Positions 12,141 through 23,713 of a DNA stretch of 64,000 bases are shown piece after piece. The DNA is from Ailanthus altissimus (Eukaryota; Streptophyta; Magnoliopsida; Sapindales; Simaroubaceae), in the NCBI GenBank assembly GCA_946807835.1, contig OX327690.1:10822501-10886500 (forward strand). The letters run 5' to 3'. The position numbers and the translations under genes are program-made. The notes beneath the pieces are model-generated. The model was not told where the DNA came from. It worked only from the letters and a program-made list of their open reading frames with translations, and searched no databases. How positions within the stretch are numbered: the first letter of the stretch is position 1; each line of letters begins with the position of its first letter.

Positions 12141-12913
12141 ACATCCTAACAATTTTTTTTTTTTAGGAAGGAAATGCTTAAGGAAAATTAAGAAGTGAAA
12201 TAAAACACAACAAGAAATAGAAATGAGTTAGGTCGTAAGACCAACCATGAAATATAAATACAATAAATGAACAACAGATAATAAACTGTAAAGTACGATA
12301 AAAAAGTACAATAAATAAAAAATAAAAAGAAAATACAATAAGTAAATAAAAGAAAAGAAAGTGAAATAAATAAAGAAAAATAAAATGCAAAGTACAACAA
12401 ATAAATAAAAGGAGAAAAAAAATAAAATAAAGTGCAATAAAAAAAGGTACAATAAGTAAATAAATAAAGGGTTAGGCAGTAGAACCGGCCATTAAAATAA
12501 AAAAAATACAACATATTAACTAAAGAAAATAAAGTGCAATAAATAAGTAAAAGAAAATGAAAATAAAGTACAATAAATAAAGTGCAATAAATAAATAAAG
12601 TATAATAAAAAAATAAATAAACTAAGTTAGGCAGTAGAACCAGTCACAAAAGAAAATACAATAAATTAACTAAAGAAATAAAGTACAATAAATAAATAAA
12701 AGAAAGTGAACGAAGTTAGACGGTAAAACCAGCCATTAAAATAATATAAATTATAATAAATTAACTAAAGAAAATAAAATAAATTAGGTGGTAGAACCAA
12801 CCATGAACAATAAGATGAATTATAAGAAAATAAAACTAATATTTTACAAAGAAAAATGTACAAAGTTACCACTTTAGTATTTATAATCGCAACCGACTTT
12901 CGCTAATTGTGCC
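12141..12913 (-). other. AT-rich leader of element A with iterated motif
   Basis: Untranslated leader between PBS and gag. It is almost entirely A/T-rich words such as AAATAAATAAAG, interrupted by five copies of a motif of the type TTAGGYNGTARAACCRRCCA near 12227, 12472, 12627, 12716 and 12784. Open frames here (12178-12514, minus) are hydrophobic by base composition only. B has four equivalent motifs. Confidence 0.75.
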
Positions 12914-12931
12914 TCCCCAGCAACGGCGCCA
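12914..12931 (-). other. Primer binding site of element A (tRNA-Asp)
   Basis: On the minus strand TGGCGCCGTTGCTGGGGA, 17 of 18 positions complementary to the 3' end of plant tRNA-Asp(GTC), five bases inside the LTR. This primer choice is typical of Athila elements. Confidence 0.93.
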
Positions 12932-12936
12932 AATTT

Positions 12937-14496
12937 TGTTTACGCTCAAAATATAACACAGCTATCACAGTAAGATTGAGGTGTCGATTCCACGAGGAAG
13001 CTCTTGGCAAAATAGGTTGGTAAAGTAAAATATTAAAGCAGTAGCAAAGGATAAAGTTAATTGATTTAAGTGGATGAGATAGAATTGTCTATGATGTGAA
13101 GGAAATGTCTTATGATAATTCAAACAAGGCTTCGAGAATCATAATTATGCTTTATAAATCTACTCTATACTTTGATTCAGTGTTTATAATTCAATTGACA
13201 GTTTCACATCTAAACAATCAATCGGAAGATATGTAAAATATAGCACATTTGATAACACATGCACTTGATATGACTAAACTCTTTTGTAAATATTAATACA
13301 AATCATGTTTATTTATACAAGTTATCTAAGATCGACAATATATCATTTTGACAATAATGCAGTAAAAGATCAACTTGAATATCAAACATTTATTGCACTT
13401 ACATGTTATCCAAGATCGACAATATATCAATTTGACAATATTGCAGTAAAAGATTAACATATAAAACAATGTAACCAATAACAATTATAATTCAACAAGA
13501 ATCACATAAGAAAAGCATGACTGAACATATATGAGATATGAGAATTATAACCTCTGGATTATAGAAAATAAACTAGATAAGAGTTTAATCAAAACTAAAC
13601 TTACAACATTTGTAGCTCTTAACAACGAATCAAAGCATAGAAGTAGATTTATTACACATAAAAGTTCATCTCTTAGCCTTGCCAAGAACACTAGCCTAAA
13701 TTACAATACATGTTAATGAGAAGAAAAAAAGAGAGAATTATCCAATGTTAAAGACGTCCTAAGAGTCTCCTTATATAGGCAATGAATGGAAATATGTCAT
13801 GGATGACATCAATCTTCAATAGTTTTAGGCCTATAACTCGTTCATCCACTTGCAGCACGTTGTTGATAATATACATGACTGATGTAGTCTCTATGGTTGA
13901 CATAAACGTTGTATCCTTTTGTCTCTTCTTTCCATAGGCACTGAGTTCATGCAAATTGGATGAGTATCCAATGATGTATGAGAAAAATTCTAAAGATACA
14001 TCAGATTTCGGCCAACAACCATTTTACCCACTTGCAATGCGATTTGGTCCATGATAACTGATTTGGACTTTACCATCAACATACGAGTTGTTAATAGTTA
14101 AGTCATCATTTCACAGTTTTAATAATTATACCAATTAAGTACGTATTTTGTGAGATACGGTCCAAATACGTGAGTTGGGTCAAGCTGGGCAGAAGTTGTA
14201 GCCCGGTTCTATTGTATCTCAATTTTTGGCCCATAACTTGTTGGATTTGGCTTTTCCACTATTCTTCAAATTTGTGTAAGATTGAGTCATGTTACACCAG
14301 GTTCTAGAATTTCTTTATTTTGATTTCTACATTGAGTGTTATGTTCATTTTACCTAAACCTATCCAAATAACATTCATTAATCACAATTTAAGGAGAACA
14401 CTTTATTTCAAGCTAAAAATACAGAAAATGCTAGAATTAGTGACATTAAATGGTGACTGAATCTCTTAACAAATATGCATTTTCATGTGTTCATCA
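12937..14496 (-). repeat. 5' LTR of element A, 1560 bp
   Basis: On the minus strand it starts TGATGAACACATG and ends GAGCGTAAACA. It has the same length as the 5' LTR of B. A TATA box (TATATAA on the minus strand) lies at 13771-13777. The outer flank is ATGTT (14497-14501); the partner duplication is outside the window. Confidence 0.93.
13771..13777 (-). promoter_or_regulatory. TATA box of Athila LTR
   Basis: CCTATATAAGGA on the minus strand, conserved at the same place in the LTRs at 15894-15900, 18697-18703, 45296-45302 (plus) and 59307-59313 (plus). Likely RNA polymerase II promoter of the element. Confidence 0.65.
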
Positions 14497-14760
14497 ATGT
14501 TCTAAGAGAAATGGTAGGATTTTTATTTAAGAAGAGACATATCATAGAGAGTATCAGTTCTAGTACTGTTTTTGCTCTATTTACACCAAATGATGATGAG
14601 AGTTAGTGGATGTGTGTGGATATTTGTGTAATCAACAAGTTTAACCGAGAAATGAATTCAAGTAATGTGAGTGGCCATGTAGAACGTGACAAGCCATTTG
14701 GAAATCTGGGGAGAACTTATATAGTCACTCGAGGATGAGTTTTCTATAAGTGGAGGAGAA
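14497..14760 (+). pseudogene. Remnant pol of chromovirus-like element F
   Basis: Degenerate Ty3/Gypsy sequence on the plus strand. Around 14500-14660 the translation keeps an RT block (ALFTPNDDES, MCVDICVINKFN) corresponding to the TPKKDGSWRMCVD region of chromovirus RT. It then jumps to the C-terminal end of pol and a purine tract AAGTGGAGGAGAA at 14748-14760. Everything between is deleted. Element A is inserted at its left side. Confidence 0.65.
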
Positions 14761-15081
14761 TGATGGAGGATACATCAGCACATGTAATGAGGGATATGAA
14801 GGATATTTCATTAATGGCCATTACATTGTTAGTAATTTAAATTTTTAATAGCATATGTGGTGAGAAGCTTCTAAAAAAACCTACAACTACATTTATTGTT
14901 ATGGTTAAAAGTTTAACATTCAGTTATCAAGTAAAATGTAGTACTGGTAGTCGTTGGTAGTTTTCATTAATTGTGTTGTAATAGGTGTTGGCATTCCAAG
15001 TACCTTAGTTATTAGTAGTAGTTAGTAGTTACAAGTAATCATTAATTATTGTAATAAATGCTAGAAATCCCAATACGTCTC
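14761..15081 (+). repeat. 3' LTR of element F, left part
   Basis: Starts TGATGGAGG right after the PPT. The LTR continues at 19430-19594, ending CCATCA, so the rejoined length is 486 bp; C lies inside it. The TATAAATA at 19430-19437 just after the C duplication is probably the LTR promoter TATA box. Confidence 0.75.
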
Positions 15082-16621
15082 TGTTTACGCTCAAAATATA
15101 ATGCGGCTATCGCAATATAGATTGAGGTGTCGATCCCACGAGGAAGCTCTTGGCAAAATAGGTTAGTGAAGTAAAATATTAAAGCAGTAGCAAAGGGTTA
15201 ATTGATTTAAACGGATGAGATAGAATTGTCTATGAATTGAGGAAAATGTCTTATGATGATTTAAGCAAGGCTTTGAGAATCACAATTATGCTTTATAAAT
15301 CTACTCTATACTTTGACTCGATATTTATAACTCAACTGAAAGTTTCACATCCCAAACAATCAATCGGAAGGTATGTAATATATAGCACATTTGATAACAC
15401 ATGTATTTGATTTAGTTAAACTCTTTGCAAACATTAACACACATCATGTTATTTATACAAGTTATCTAAGATCGACAATATTGCAGTAAAAGATTAACTT
15501 GAATATCAAACATTTATTGCCCTTACATGTTATCCAAGATCGACAATATATCAAATTGACAATACTGCAGTAAAAGATTAACATATAAAACAATGTAACC
15601 AGTAACAATTATAAATCAACATGAATCACATAAGAAAAGCATGACTGAACATATATGAGATATGAGAATTATAACCTCTGGATTATAGAAAATAAAATAG
15701 ATAAGAGTTTAATCAAAACCAAACTTACAACATTTATAGCTCTTGACACCGAATCAAAGCATGGAAGTAGATTTACTACACATAAAAGTTCATCTCTTAG
15801 CCTTGCTAGGAACTCTAGCCTAAATTACAATACATGTTAATGAGAATAAAAGAAGAGAGAATTTTTTCTAATAAAAATGTCCTAAGAGTCTCCTTATATA
15901 GGCAATGAATGGACATATGTCATGGATGACATCAATCTTTAATAATTTTAAGCCAATAACTCGCGTATCCACTTGCAGCACGTTTTTTATAATGTAAATG
16001 ATCAATTCAGCTTTTATAGCCGACATAAAAGTTGTAGCATTTTGACTCTTCTTTCCATAGGCACTAATTTCATGCATATTGGATGAGTATCCAATGAGAT
16101 ATGAGCAAAATTCCAAAGATACATCAGAATTCGGCCAACAACCATTTTACCCACTTGCAATGCGATTTGGTCCATGATAACGGCTGATTTGGACTTTACC
16201 ATAAACATACAAGTTATTGATAGTTAAGTCAGAAATTCACAGCTTTAAGAATTATACCAATTGAGTACGTAGTTTGGGAGATACGGTCCAAATAAGTGAG
16301 TTGGGTCAAGCTGGGTAAGAGTTGTAGTCCGATTCTGTTGTATCTCAATTTTTAGCCCATAACATGTTGTATTTGGCTTTTCCACTATTCTTCAAATTTG
16401 TGTAAGATTGAGTCATGTTACACTAGGTTCAAGAATTTCTTCATTTCGATTTCTACATTGAGAGTTATGTCCAATTTACCTAAACCTGTCCAAATAACAT
16501 TCATTAATCACAATTTAAGGAGAACACTTTATTTCAAGCTAAAAATACAGAAAATACTAAAATTAGTGACATTAAATGGTGATTAAATATTTTAACAACA
16601 TGCATTTTCATGTGTTCATCA
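15082..16621 (-). repeat. 3' LTR of C, 1540 bp
   Basis: TG...CA on both strands; TATA box at 15894-15900 (minus). One short sequence-specific deletion relative to 17871-19424 near 15478 removes a repeat of the TCGACAATAT region. Confidence 0.93.
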
Positions 16622-17846
16622 CAGCCCCCAACCAGCTTATTGCTAGTCTCTAGCAATTCAAGCGTAAATAGAATATGCAAAACTGCCTAAGCATTTCAAT
16701 CAAAACGTCAGTTCGAGATCACTGTTGCTATCATGGTTTTTTCAATTACAACTTCCATAATTTGTGTATGTGTGAACTAAGCCATAACCATCTAACTACA
16801 AACCACAATAGATATAGCCTTGAGAATTTCTCCAAGTAAAAGCCTCAACTCCATATCCTCACAGGTGTATGACTGTTTAAAAGGTTAGGACTTCTCTTAT
16901 GGAGTTGGAAAACAGTTAAGCACTCAAGAAAAAGTCAATTTTAAGGACAGACATATAAACTAACATTGATCCGAAGATAGGAAAATTATTTGTTTAAAAA
17001 TCAATTATTCATATCATACGCCAGCTTTAGAACTTTAATTGGCTTGTGAGAATAATACAATTATAACTTGGTGAGAAAACTGTTTTACAAGATATTTGTC
17101 TTCTAAAATTGAATGAAGACTTTATTAAACTGAATTGCTTCTTCTTTTTTTTTCTTGTTTTTTGTATTTTTGTGTTTTTTTTTTTTTGTATTTTTGAAGA
17201 ATACAAGGAAGCATTACAAAGGTTTCTCACCAAATTATATTATGCACAAATGCAACCAACTTATCCCTTAATTCAAATAATATCATTCTAAAAAAAAATT
17301 AACCAATTCAAAGAATCAATGAAGGTTCATAAGCTATTTTCTCAACCTTTCCACTTACTCACAAAACATATGTGAGATTAGAAAAATATATACTTAAACA
17401 TGGGAATTCTCTTGGCTATATAAATTGAATCATCCATTTTACCACAAGGCTTAGCATTGTGCTCAAAAATATTTTGGAAGTCATTCTTTAGTAACCTGGA
17501 TAGAAACAGTGACTCAACCTAAACAATTCTGAAATCATACTTAGGCAGAAAAGCAAATTCCTTTATACAATAATTACCAAGACTACAAGCAGTAAACGAC
17601 AATGCATGAAATATAAAACAAAATAACAAAAAGTTAGTTAAAATGTATTTCAAAAGTTAGTACTAAAACTCCTTACTCTGCCATTCTAATTTGACCTAGA
17701 ATGCGTCTCAAGAGTTCAAGAATGAACTCTTTACTCTGCCATTTTAATCAAATGTCGGACCACAATTTATTTTTTTATTTTTTTTTATTTTTTTTTATTT
17801 TTTTTTATTTTTTTTTTTGCAAAATGCAACGTATGTCTAGAAGTTA
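16622..17846 (-). other. Internal region of C: PPT and 3' untranslated tail only
   Basis: Colinear with 892-about 2065 of element A, then ends abruptly next to the PBS. It contains a T-rich (TTTTTTTA)n simple repeat at 17766-17818. No coding sequence is present. Confidence 0.85.
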
Positions 17847-17864
17847 TCCACGGCAACGGCGCCA
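17847..17864 (-). other. Primer binding site of C (tRNA-Asp)
   Basis: On the minus strand TGGCGCCGTTGCCGTGGA, 17 of 18 complementary to tRNA-Asp. The deletion junction lies immediately outside this site. Confidence 0.92.
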
Positions 17865-17870
17865 AATTTT

Positions 17871-19424
17871 TATTTACGCTCAAAATATAACGTGGCTATC
17901 GCAGTATAGATTGAGGTGTCGATCCCACGAGGAAGCTCTTGGCAAAATAGGTTAGTGAAGTAAAATATTAAAGCAGTAGCAAAGGGTTAATTGATTTAAA
18001 CGGATGAGATAGAATTGTCTATGAATTGAGAAAAATGTCTTATGATGATTTAAGCAAGGCTTTGAGAATCACAATTATGCTTTATAAATCTATTCTATAC
18101 TTTGATTCGATATTTATAACTCAACTGAAAGTTTCACATCCCAAACAATCAATCGGAAGGTATGTAATATATAACACATTTGATAACACATGTATTTGAT
18201 TTAGTTAAACTCTTTGCAAGCATTAACACACATCATGTTATTTATACAAGTTATCTAAGATCGACAATATATCATTTTGACAATATTGCAGTAAAAGATT
18301 AACTTGAATATCAAACATTTATTGCCCTTTCATGTTATCCAAGATCGACAATATATCAAATTGACAATACTGCAGTAAAAGATTAACATATAAAAAAATG
18401 TAACCAGTAACAATTATAAATCAACATGAATCACATAAGAAAAGCATGACTGAACATATATGAGACATGAGAATTATAACCTCTGGATTATAGAAAATAA
18501 AATAGATAAGAGTTTAATCAAAACCAAACTTACAACATTTATAGCTCTTGACACCGAATCAAAGCATAGAAGTAGATTTACTACACATAAAAGTTCATCT
18601 CTTAGCCTTACTAGGAACTCTAGCCTAAATTACAATACATGTTAATGAGAATAAAAGAAGAGAGAATTATCTAATAAAAATGTCCTAAGAGTCTCCTTAT
18701 ATAGGCAATGAATGGACATATGTCATGGATGACATCAATCTTTAATAATTGTAAGCCAATAACTCCTGTATCCACTTGCAGCACATTTTTGATAATGTAA
18801 ATCATTAATTAAGCTTCTATAGCCGACATAAAAGTTGTATAATTTTGACTCTTCTTTCCATAGGCACTGATTTCATGCAAATTGGATGAGTATCCAATGA
18901 GATATGAGCAAAATTCCAAAGATACATCAGAATTCGGCCAACAACCATTTTACCCACTTGCAATGCGATTTGGTCCATGATAACGGCTGATTTGGACTTT
19001 ACCATAAACATACGAGTTATTTATAGTTAAGTCTGAAATTCACATCTTCAAGAATTATACCAATTGAGTACGTATTTTGAGAGATACGGTCCAAATACGT
19101 GAGTTGGGTCAAGCTGGGTAAGAGTTGTAGTCCGATTCTGTTATATCTCAATTTTTGGCCCATAACATGTTGGATTTGGCTTTTCCACTATTCTTCAAAT
19201 TTGTGTAAGATTGAGTCATGTTGCACCAGGTTCAAGAATTTCTTCATTTCAATTTCTACATTGAGAGTTATGTCCAATTTACCTAAACCTGTCCAAATAA
19301 CATTCAGTAATCATAATTTAAGGAGAACACTTTATTTCAAGCTAAAAATACAGAAAATACTAAAATTAGTGACATTAAATGGTGATTGAATCTTTTAAGA
19401 ACATGCATTTTCATGTGTTCATCA
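17871..19424 (-). repeat. 5' LTR of C, 1554 bp
   Basis: Same as the LTR at 15082-16621. Its inner end reads TATTTACGC on the plus strand instead of TGTTTACGC, one transition in the terminal dinucleotide. TATA box at 18697-18703 (minus). Confidence 0.93.
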
Positions 19425-19429
19425 GTCTC

Positions 19430-19594
19430 TATAAATACATGAGAGATGAGGGAAAAAGAATCAAACTTTGTAGTTTCAAAAATCAAGAATTAAGAAACTT
19501 TACTTTTGAATTGGTATTCTACCATTTTCAAATTCCATTTTTGATAAACGACATCAACAACCTTCGTCTTTGTGAACAAAATCACAACCCATCA
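19430..19594 (+). repeat. 3' LTR of element F, right part
   Basis: Continuation of the LTR interrupted by C, beginning TATAAATACATGAG and ending CCCATCA, the inverse of the LTR start TGATGG. Similar in layout to the LTR of D (43268-43925), which also has a TATAAATA followed by a GAGRGATGAG block. Confidence 0.7.
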
Positions 19595-19599
19595 GCGCT

Positions 19600-20255
19600 T
19601 GTCCTGCGTCAGATTGGATATGGGAGGGACTCCCAAGGACTTCTCATAGACACCCTATGTAAGTCGTTAATAGAAGGTCCTCTCGAGTTGAGTAGTATAT
19701 ATGATCCTTTGACCTGAGTACCATGATGGGCTTGTAAGTGATCATTGGGTGTTGTTGTCTATGGTCTGATGCTTATAAAGTCTGATGAGTACAGATATGG
19801 AATCTGTCAGCTCGCATAGGGAGTTGGATATCCATATGCTTCGAGACTATATCTCACAAAGTCTTGTAGCCACAAGCAATCATCTTGAGAAAGAGTTTTC
19901 ACCAAGGTTAAACAATATGGCAAAGGCATTTTTGCATATTGTTCAATGAGATACAAGTCTGGGGATAAGTTATGGATGAGCACATGGGGATTTATCGGTG
20001 ATAATATGTATCCTCGCACATCCAGGATATCATGATAAAAGGACTATACGTATGTGTTGTGACATCAATTAGATGGTCGATGTACTGATTTATATTTTTA
20101 TAATGTGTGCGTGAGGCAGTTTTCAAAGACTCGTGAAATAGTTCTATTTGACAATTCGGGCGTAAACCTAGGGAGTCCTGTAATATGGAGTGTATATGTT
20201 GTTAGATATAATAATTAGTTAACAATTGTTGTTTACTAATTGTATCATAACACGT
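19600..20255 (+). repeat. Truncated 5' LTR of Copia element E
   Basis: Matches the middle of the Copia LTR family seen complete at 37631-39833 (blocks GATATGGGAGGGACT, CCTTTGACCTGAGT, GTGATAATATGTATCC). Both LTR ends and the PBS are missing; the join to the leader falls near 20255. Start is approximate. Confidence 0.75.
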
Positions 20256-21533
20256 GTTGATGATAAAAGTCCCAGTGTAAAATGGTGTGTTTTAAGTGTT
20301 GAAACAGGTATACCAATGTAGAATTACACTAAGTGCCACAGCTTTATAATTGGCACCACGGCATTGACACTGTTCATTTGGACAGTAGTTTATGACAATG
20401 TTTTGAACATTGTTTTAAAATTAAAATTTTTATGTGTTGGTTTATGAGATGTAGTGATAAAAGTTATTAGTCTACATTATAAATCGAAATTTATGAAATG
20501 CAGTAAAAATAGTTATCGGTATGTATTTTAAACCATGATCAATTTTTCCTGTATTGGTAACCACAATAGGAGCCCTATTGGTGGGAGTTAATTATGTTTA
20601 CATATAAAAATTAATTAATTAAGAATCACTTGCTCATGAGATAGGACCCAAAAGAAAAGAAAAAATCTCTCTTAATCAGATTGAATAATATTACATTATG
20701 AGATAATATTTTATTATGGTGTTAGACGAGCCACGTCGACCTTTTCTCAATATTGCTATAGCATGAGAGATTTGGTTAGTTGGACTTGGACTATGGGGTT
20801 AGACATAAGATGAGATAAATATATGTGAACATATTACCTAATATTGCTATAACGTGAGGGTAGTATTAGTAACATATATTTTATTATTGACAAGTTAATC
20901 TCAAATACACTTACCTAATATTACTACAGCATGAGGATAGATGTATTCAGGATCAAGTGGTAAGAGTTGCATGAGATGCAATTGACAAGTATTGTCTATT
21001 TATTGGGTTTACAAAGGCCAATATTGCTACAGCAAAGGCATGAGTAAAATTCTAATGAGATCTACTTCCTATTGTATAGTTTAAGGAGTTTAAATTATTA
21101 TCTTTTTATTTGAGAAATTACCAGGATTATGTAAGTATTAGGAGGGCTTTTAGATTAAAAATGTATAACTATTATACCCACGATCTAAAATATTCAATTC
21201 ATGATTTAATAACCATTCCATTTAAATCTCCCGTTTATTTTGGCATATCAACTAAAATTGCCACTACAAACTCATTGGTGTACATAGTTGACGCAGTCCA
21301 ACTCAAGGGTACTAGAAATTACTCTGACCGACAGATGAATCTCAGAAATATTTTGAATTCAGAAGAGCTTGGATTTATTATTGATCAGAGTTTTCCATAA
21401 GGTATTTCTGATAACACCTATTTAGAGGACATGAATAGAATGAGTGTGACCTTCTTTGTTCATGGTACTTCATTTTCTACTTTAAGGACATCTGAAAAGT
21501 CTTGAGGTCAATTGGAGAAGAGGATGAGGTAGA
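20256..21533 (+). pseudogene. Leader and gag start of Copia element E
   Basis: Leader (20256-about 21290) is shared with 41150-42057. It contains four copies of AATATTGCTAYARCRTGAG (20749, 20840, 20916, 21020). The frame at about 21290-21500 resembles the N-terminal part of Copia gag (MNLRNILNSEELGFIIDQ), then is broken by stops. A solo LTR interrupts it at 21534; gag resumes at 23589. Confidence 0.6.
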
Positions 21534-23583
21534 GGTTAGGATCGGTACTTATGTGCCATCCCTAAATGTACATATACTTGTTTATTTATACAAGTGTACA
21601 TTCCCATTAAATCGTTAATACCCATTTATATGGTATTATGCATGTAACGTTGTAGATATTGTAGATCTAAAGGAGTTCAGATCAGATCTAAAGGAGTTTA
21701 GATAAGGGCTCATAGTTAGCCACACTAAGAGATATAACTGCTAAATGTTAGCATAACTAAGTGTTAGCTAGTTATAATACTCGACAGATTCAAGAGTTGG
21801 AGCCTTATCTGTAATGGGACATAGACCTGGGAATATACTAGTAACTGCATAGTTGCAAGAGTTGTAATCGGGTGCTAAAAAATCAAGTTGCGCAAGTATA
21901 TTCTCAAATAATTATCCCTAATCTATTTCTATCGACACAGATCTATCGGTGGATACTTTTATATAGATCAGCATATATCGTACCTATAGGGTATAGATGG
22001 TCATTCCTAGTCGACCGTGAGCTTAGAGCTCGTATTGACATATTGGTATCCAGTTATGACTGGATATGGGACAGACTCACGAGGGCCTCTGATAGACACC
22101 CTATGTAAACAGTCAATGGAGGGTCCTCTCGAGTTGAGTAGTATACGTGATCCTTTGACCTGAGTGCCATGGTGGGCTTGTAAGTGATCCACTATGCTTT
22201 AGTTTCACGCATGTCACATACCTTTTATGGTGTGACCGTTGGGTATCATTGGGTATGATCCAATGCTTATGGAGTTTATTGTGTAGAGATATGGGATCCG
22301 TCAGCTCGCATAGGGAGTTTGATATCCAGATGCTTCAAGACGGTATCTCAAAAAATCTTGTGGCCATAAGTATTAATCCCAGGGAAGAGCTCTGTCAGGG
22401 TAGAACAATATGGCAAGTGTTTGTACATATTATTCAATAAGATACGAGTCTAGAGATAAAGTATGGATGAGCACTAGGGGATTTGACGGTGATAATCTAT
22501 ATTTCCAGCACATCCGGGATATCATGACGGAAAGACTATACATATGCATTGTAACCTCAACTTATATGGTTCAACACGCTGATTTGTATATCCGTGACGT
22601 GTGCGTGGAGCATTGCTCACGGACTCATGGAATAGTTCTATTTGAAGAATCAGGCATAGGACCTAGGAAGTCCCGCGATATGAAGTGTACTCATTATGCA
22701 CTGGGGCAGCGTGTCAGATTAAATTGTTTAATCCAGCAATATTTAGCATTAACACGAGAATGCGTGTGTGTCTGTATTTAAGTATTAAATACAACAATTA
22801 GTTAATAATTGTTATTTACTAATTATATAATGACACGTAGCATATTGTGGACCCTTATTTGAGTTTACCCAAGTGTAGGATTTGATGGGACCTACTAAGG
22901 GGTAAACTTGGTAACTATTAGGGGCAAAATGGTCATTTCTCACTTTAATTATTTAATAGTTAAATAATCAAAATATCTTTCTTTTTATATTATATAATAT
23001 ATTTTATTATTATATTTTATATATATATATTATTATATTTTATATATATATAAAGAAAAAGAAAGAGAGCAATAGAGAGTGAATTTGGGAAAATGTTGCC
23101 CAAGAGGAGAGAAAGCCAAAATGGAGAGAAAGAGAAAGAAGAAAGAAAGAAAGAAGAAGAAGAGAAAAAAAATAAGGAAAAATGAAATTGTTTTATTTTT
23201 CTCTATGCTTCCAATTGAAGCAATACTAGATTGCTTTAAACTCTCTATTTTTTTTATCCTTTTGGAGAAAATGATATAAACATACTCCCGACCATTTTAG
23301 AGATTAAGAGTTAATCTCGGGCTGAATATCAAGTTATTGTTCTAGCTCACCAAGCCCACCGAGTTGGTGACTAGAACTGCACATGAGTTGGTCTCTATGC
23401 GGACTCCAAGGAAATGCATGTATAACGTTAAACGTTATGGTGAGTTCTTTAACCCTATTAATATATTAATGCGATTAATATATTTTTTTATTGTGTTTAT
23501 TGTATAATTTACGCTTCCGCTGCATTAGGCAATAGACACAATTGCACATTCATACACCCATACGTGCCTTATATCCGCCAACA
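21534..23583 (+). mobile_element. Solo LTR, Copia family, TSD GTAGA, 2050 bp
   Basis: Homologous from end to end with the LTR at 37631-39833. GTAGA stands at 21529-21533 and 23584-23588. The first base is changed (GGTTAGG for TGTTAGG); the end is GCCAACA. It includes the (TA)-rich block near 22990-23055 followed by a GA-rich transcribed part. It lies in the gag of an element of the same family. Confidence 0.9.
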
Positions 23584-23588
23584 GTAGA

Positions 23589-23713
23589 TACCCAAGATGC
23601 GTTCTCAGAGGTGACAATTATACAAAGATTCACAAAAGAGCTAAGCAGATGGAAAAGTGTTTCCACTGCAGTAAGGTTGGGCATTGGAAATTCCATTACC
23701 CTACAAGCCTTAT
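23589..23713 (+). pseudogene. gag zinc-knuckle fragment of Copia element E
   Basis: From the ATG at 23649 the frame reads CFHCSKVGHWKFHY, a Copia zinc knuckle (C-x2-C-x4-H-x4-C) whose last Cys is Tyr. Flanked on both sides by solo LTR insertions; the next 31 bp of the same gene are at 26436-26466. Confidence 0.75.

Larger units (their letters stand above)
1..14496 (-). mobile_element. Athila-like Ty3/Gypsy retrotransposon A with LOG-like gene
   Basis: Autonomous-type LTR retrotransposon now inactive. On the minus strand the order is 5' LTR (14496-12937), tRNA-Asp PBS, AT-rich leader, gag, aspartic protease, RT, RNase H, integrase, a basic Cys-containing ORF, a LOG-like ORF, a 1.3-kb untranslated tail, PPT and 3' LTR. 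The integrase and gag sequences are of the Athila type (established family). The coding region is broken by a 2.77-kb solo LTR at 7786-10558 and by several stops and frameshifts. It sits in the RT region of remnant F. The position of the two extra ORFs is where Athila elements usually carry an env-like ORF. Confidence 0.92.
15082..19424 (-). mobile_element. Non-autonomous Athila deletion derivative C, 4343 bp, TSD GTCTC
   Basis: Two nearly identical LTRs (15082-16621 and 17871-19424) enclose only 1249 bp. GTCTC stands at 15077-15081 and 19425-19429, a perfect 5-bp target duplication. Inside are the PPT (16622-16636), the conserved 3' untranslated region and the tRNA-Asp PBS, with no leader, gag, pol or LOG. 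It has every cis signal for retrotransposition but no proteins, so it would have to move with proteins supplied by a relative of A. Confidence 0.93.

Noticed and set aside
12178..12514. Overlapping hydrophobic ORFs as an env-like membrane protein
   Set aside because: They are translations of an A/T-only leader in three frames at once, and the B leader does not conserve a frame.
13300..13470. CRISPR-like array from repeated GATCGACAATATATCA blocks in the Athila LTR
   Set aside because: Only a few imperfect copies, plant DNA, and the pattern is present in every LTR of the family.
22410..22781. 123-codon ORF and other ORFs inside Copia LTRs
   Set aside because: They fall in LTR sequence and are not open in the other LTR copies.
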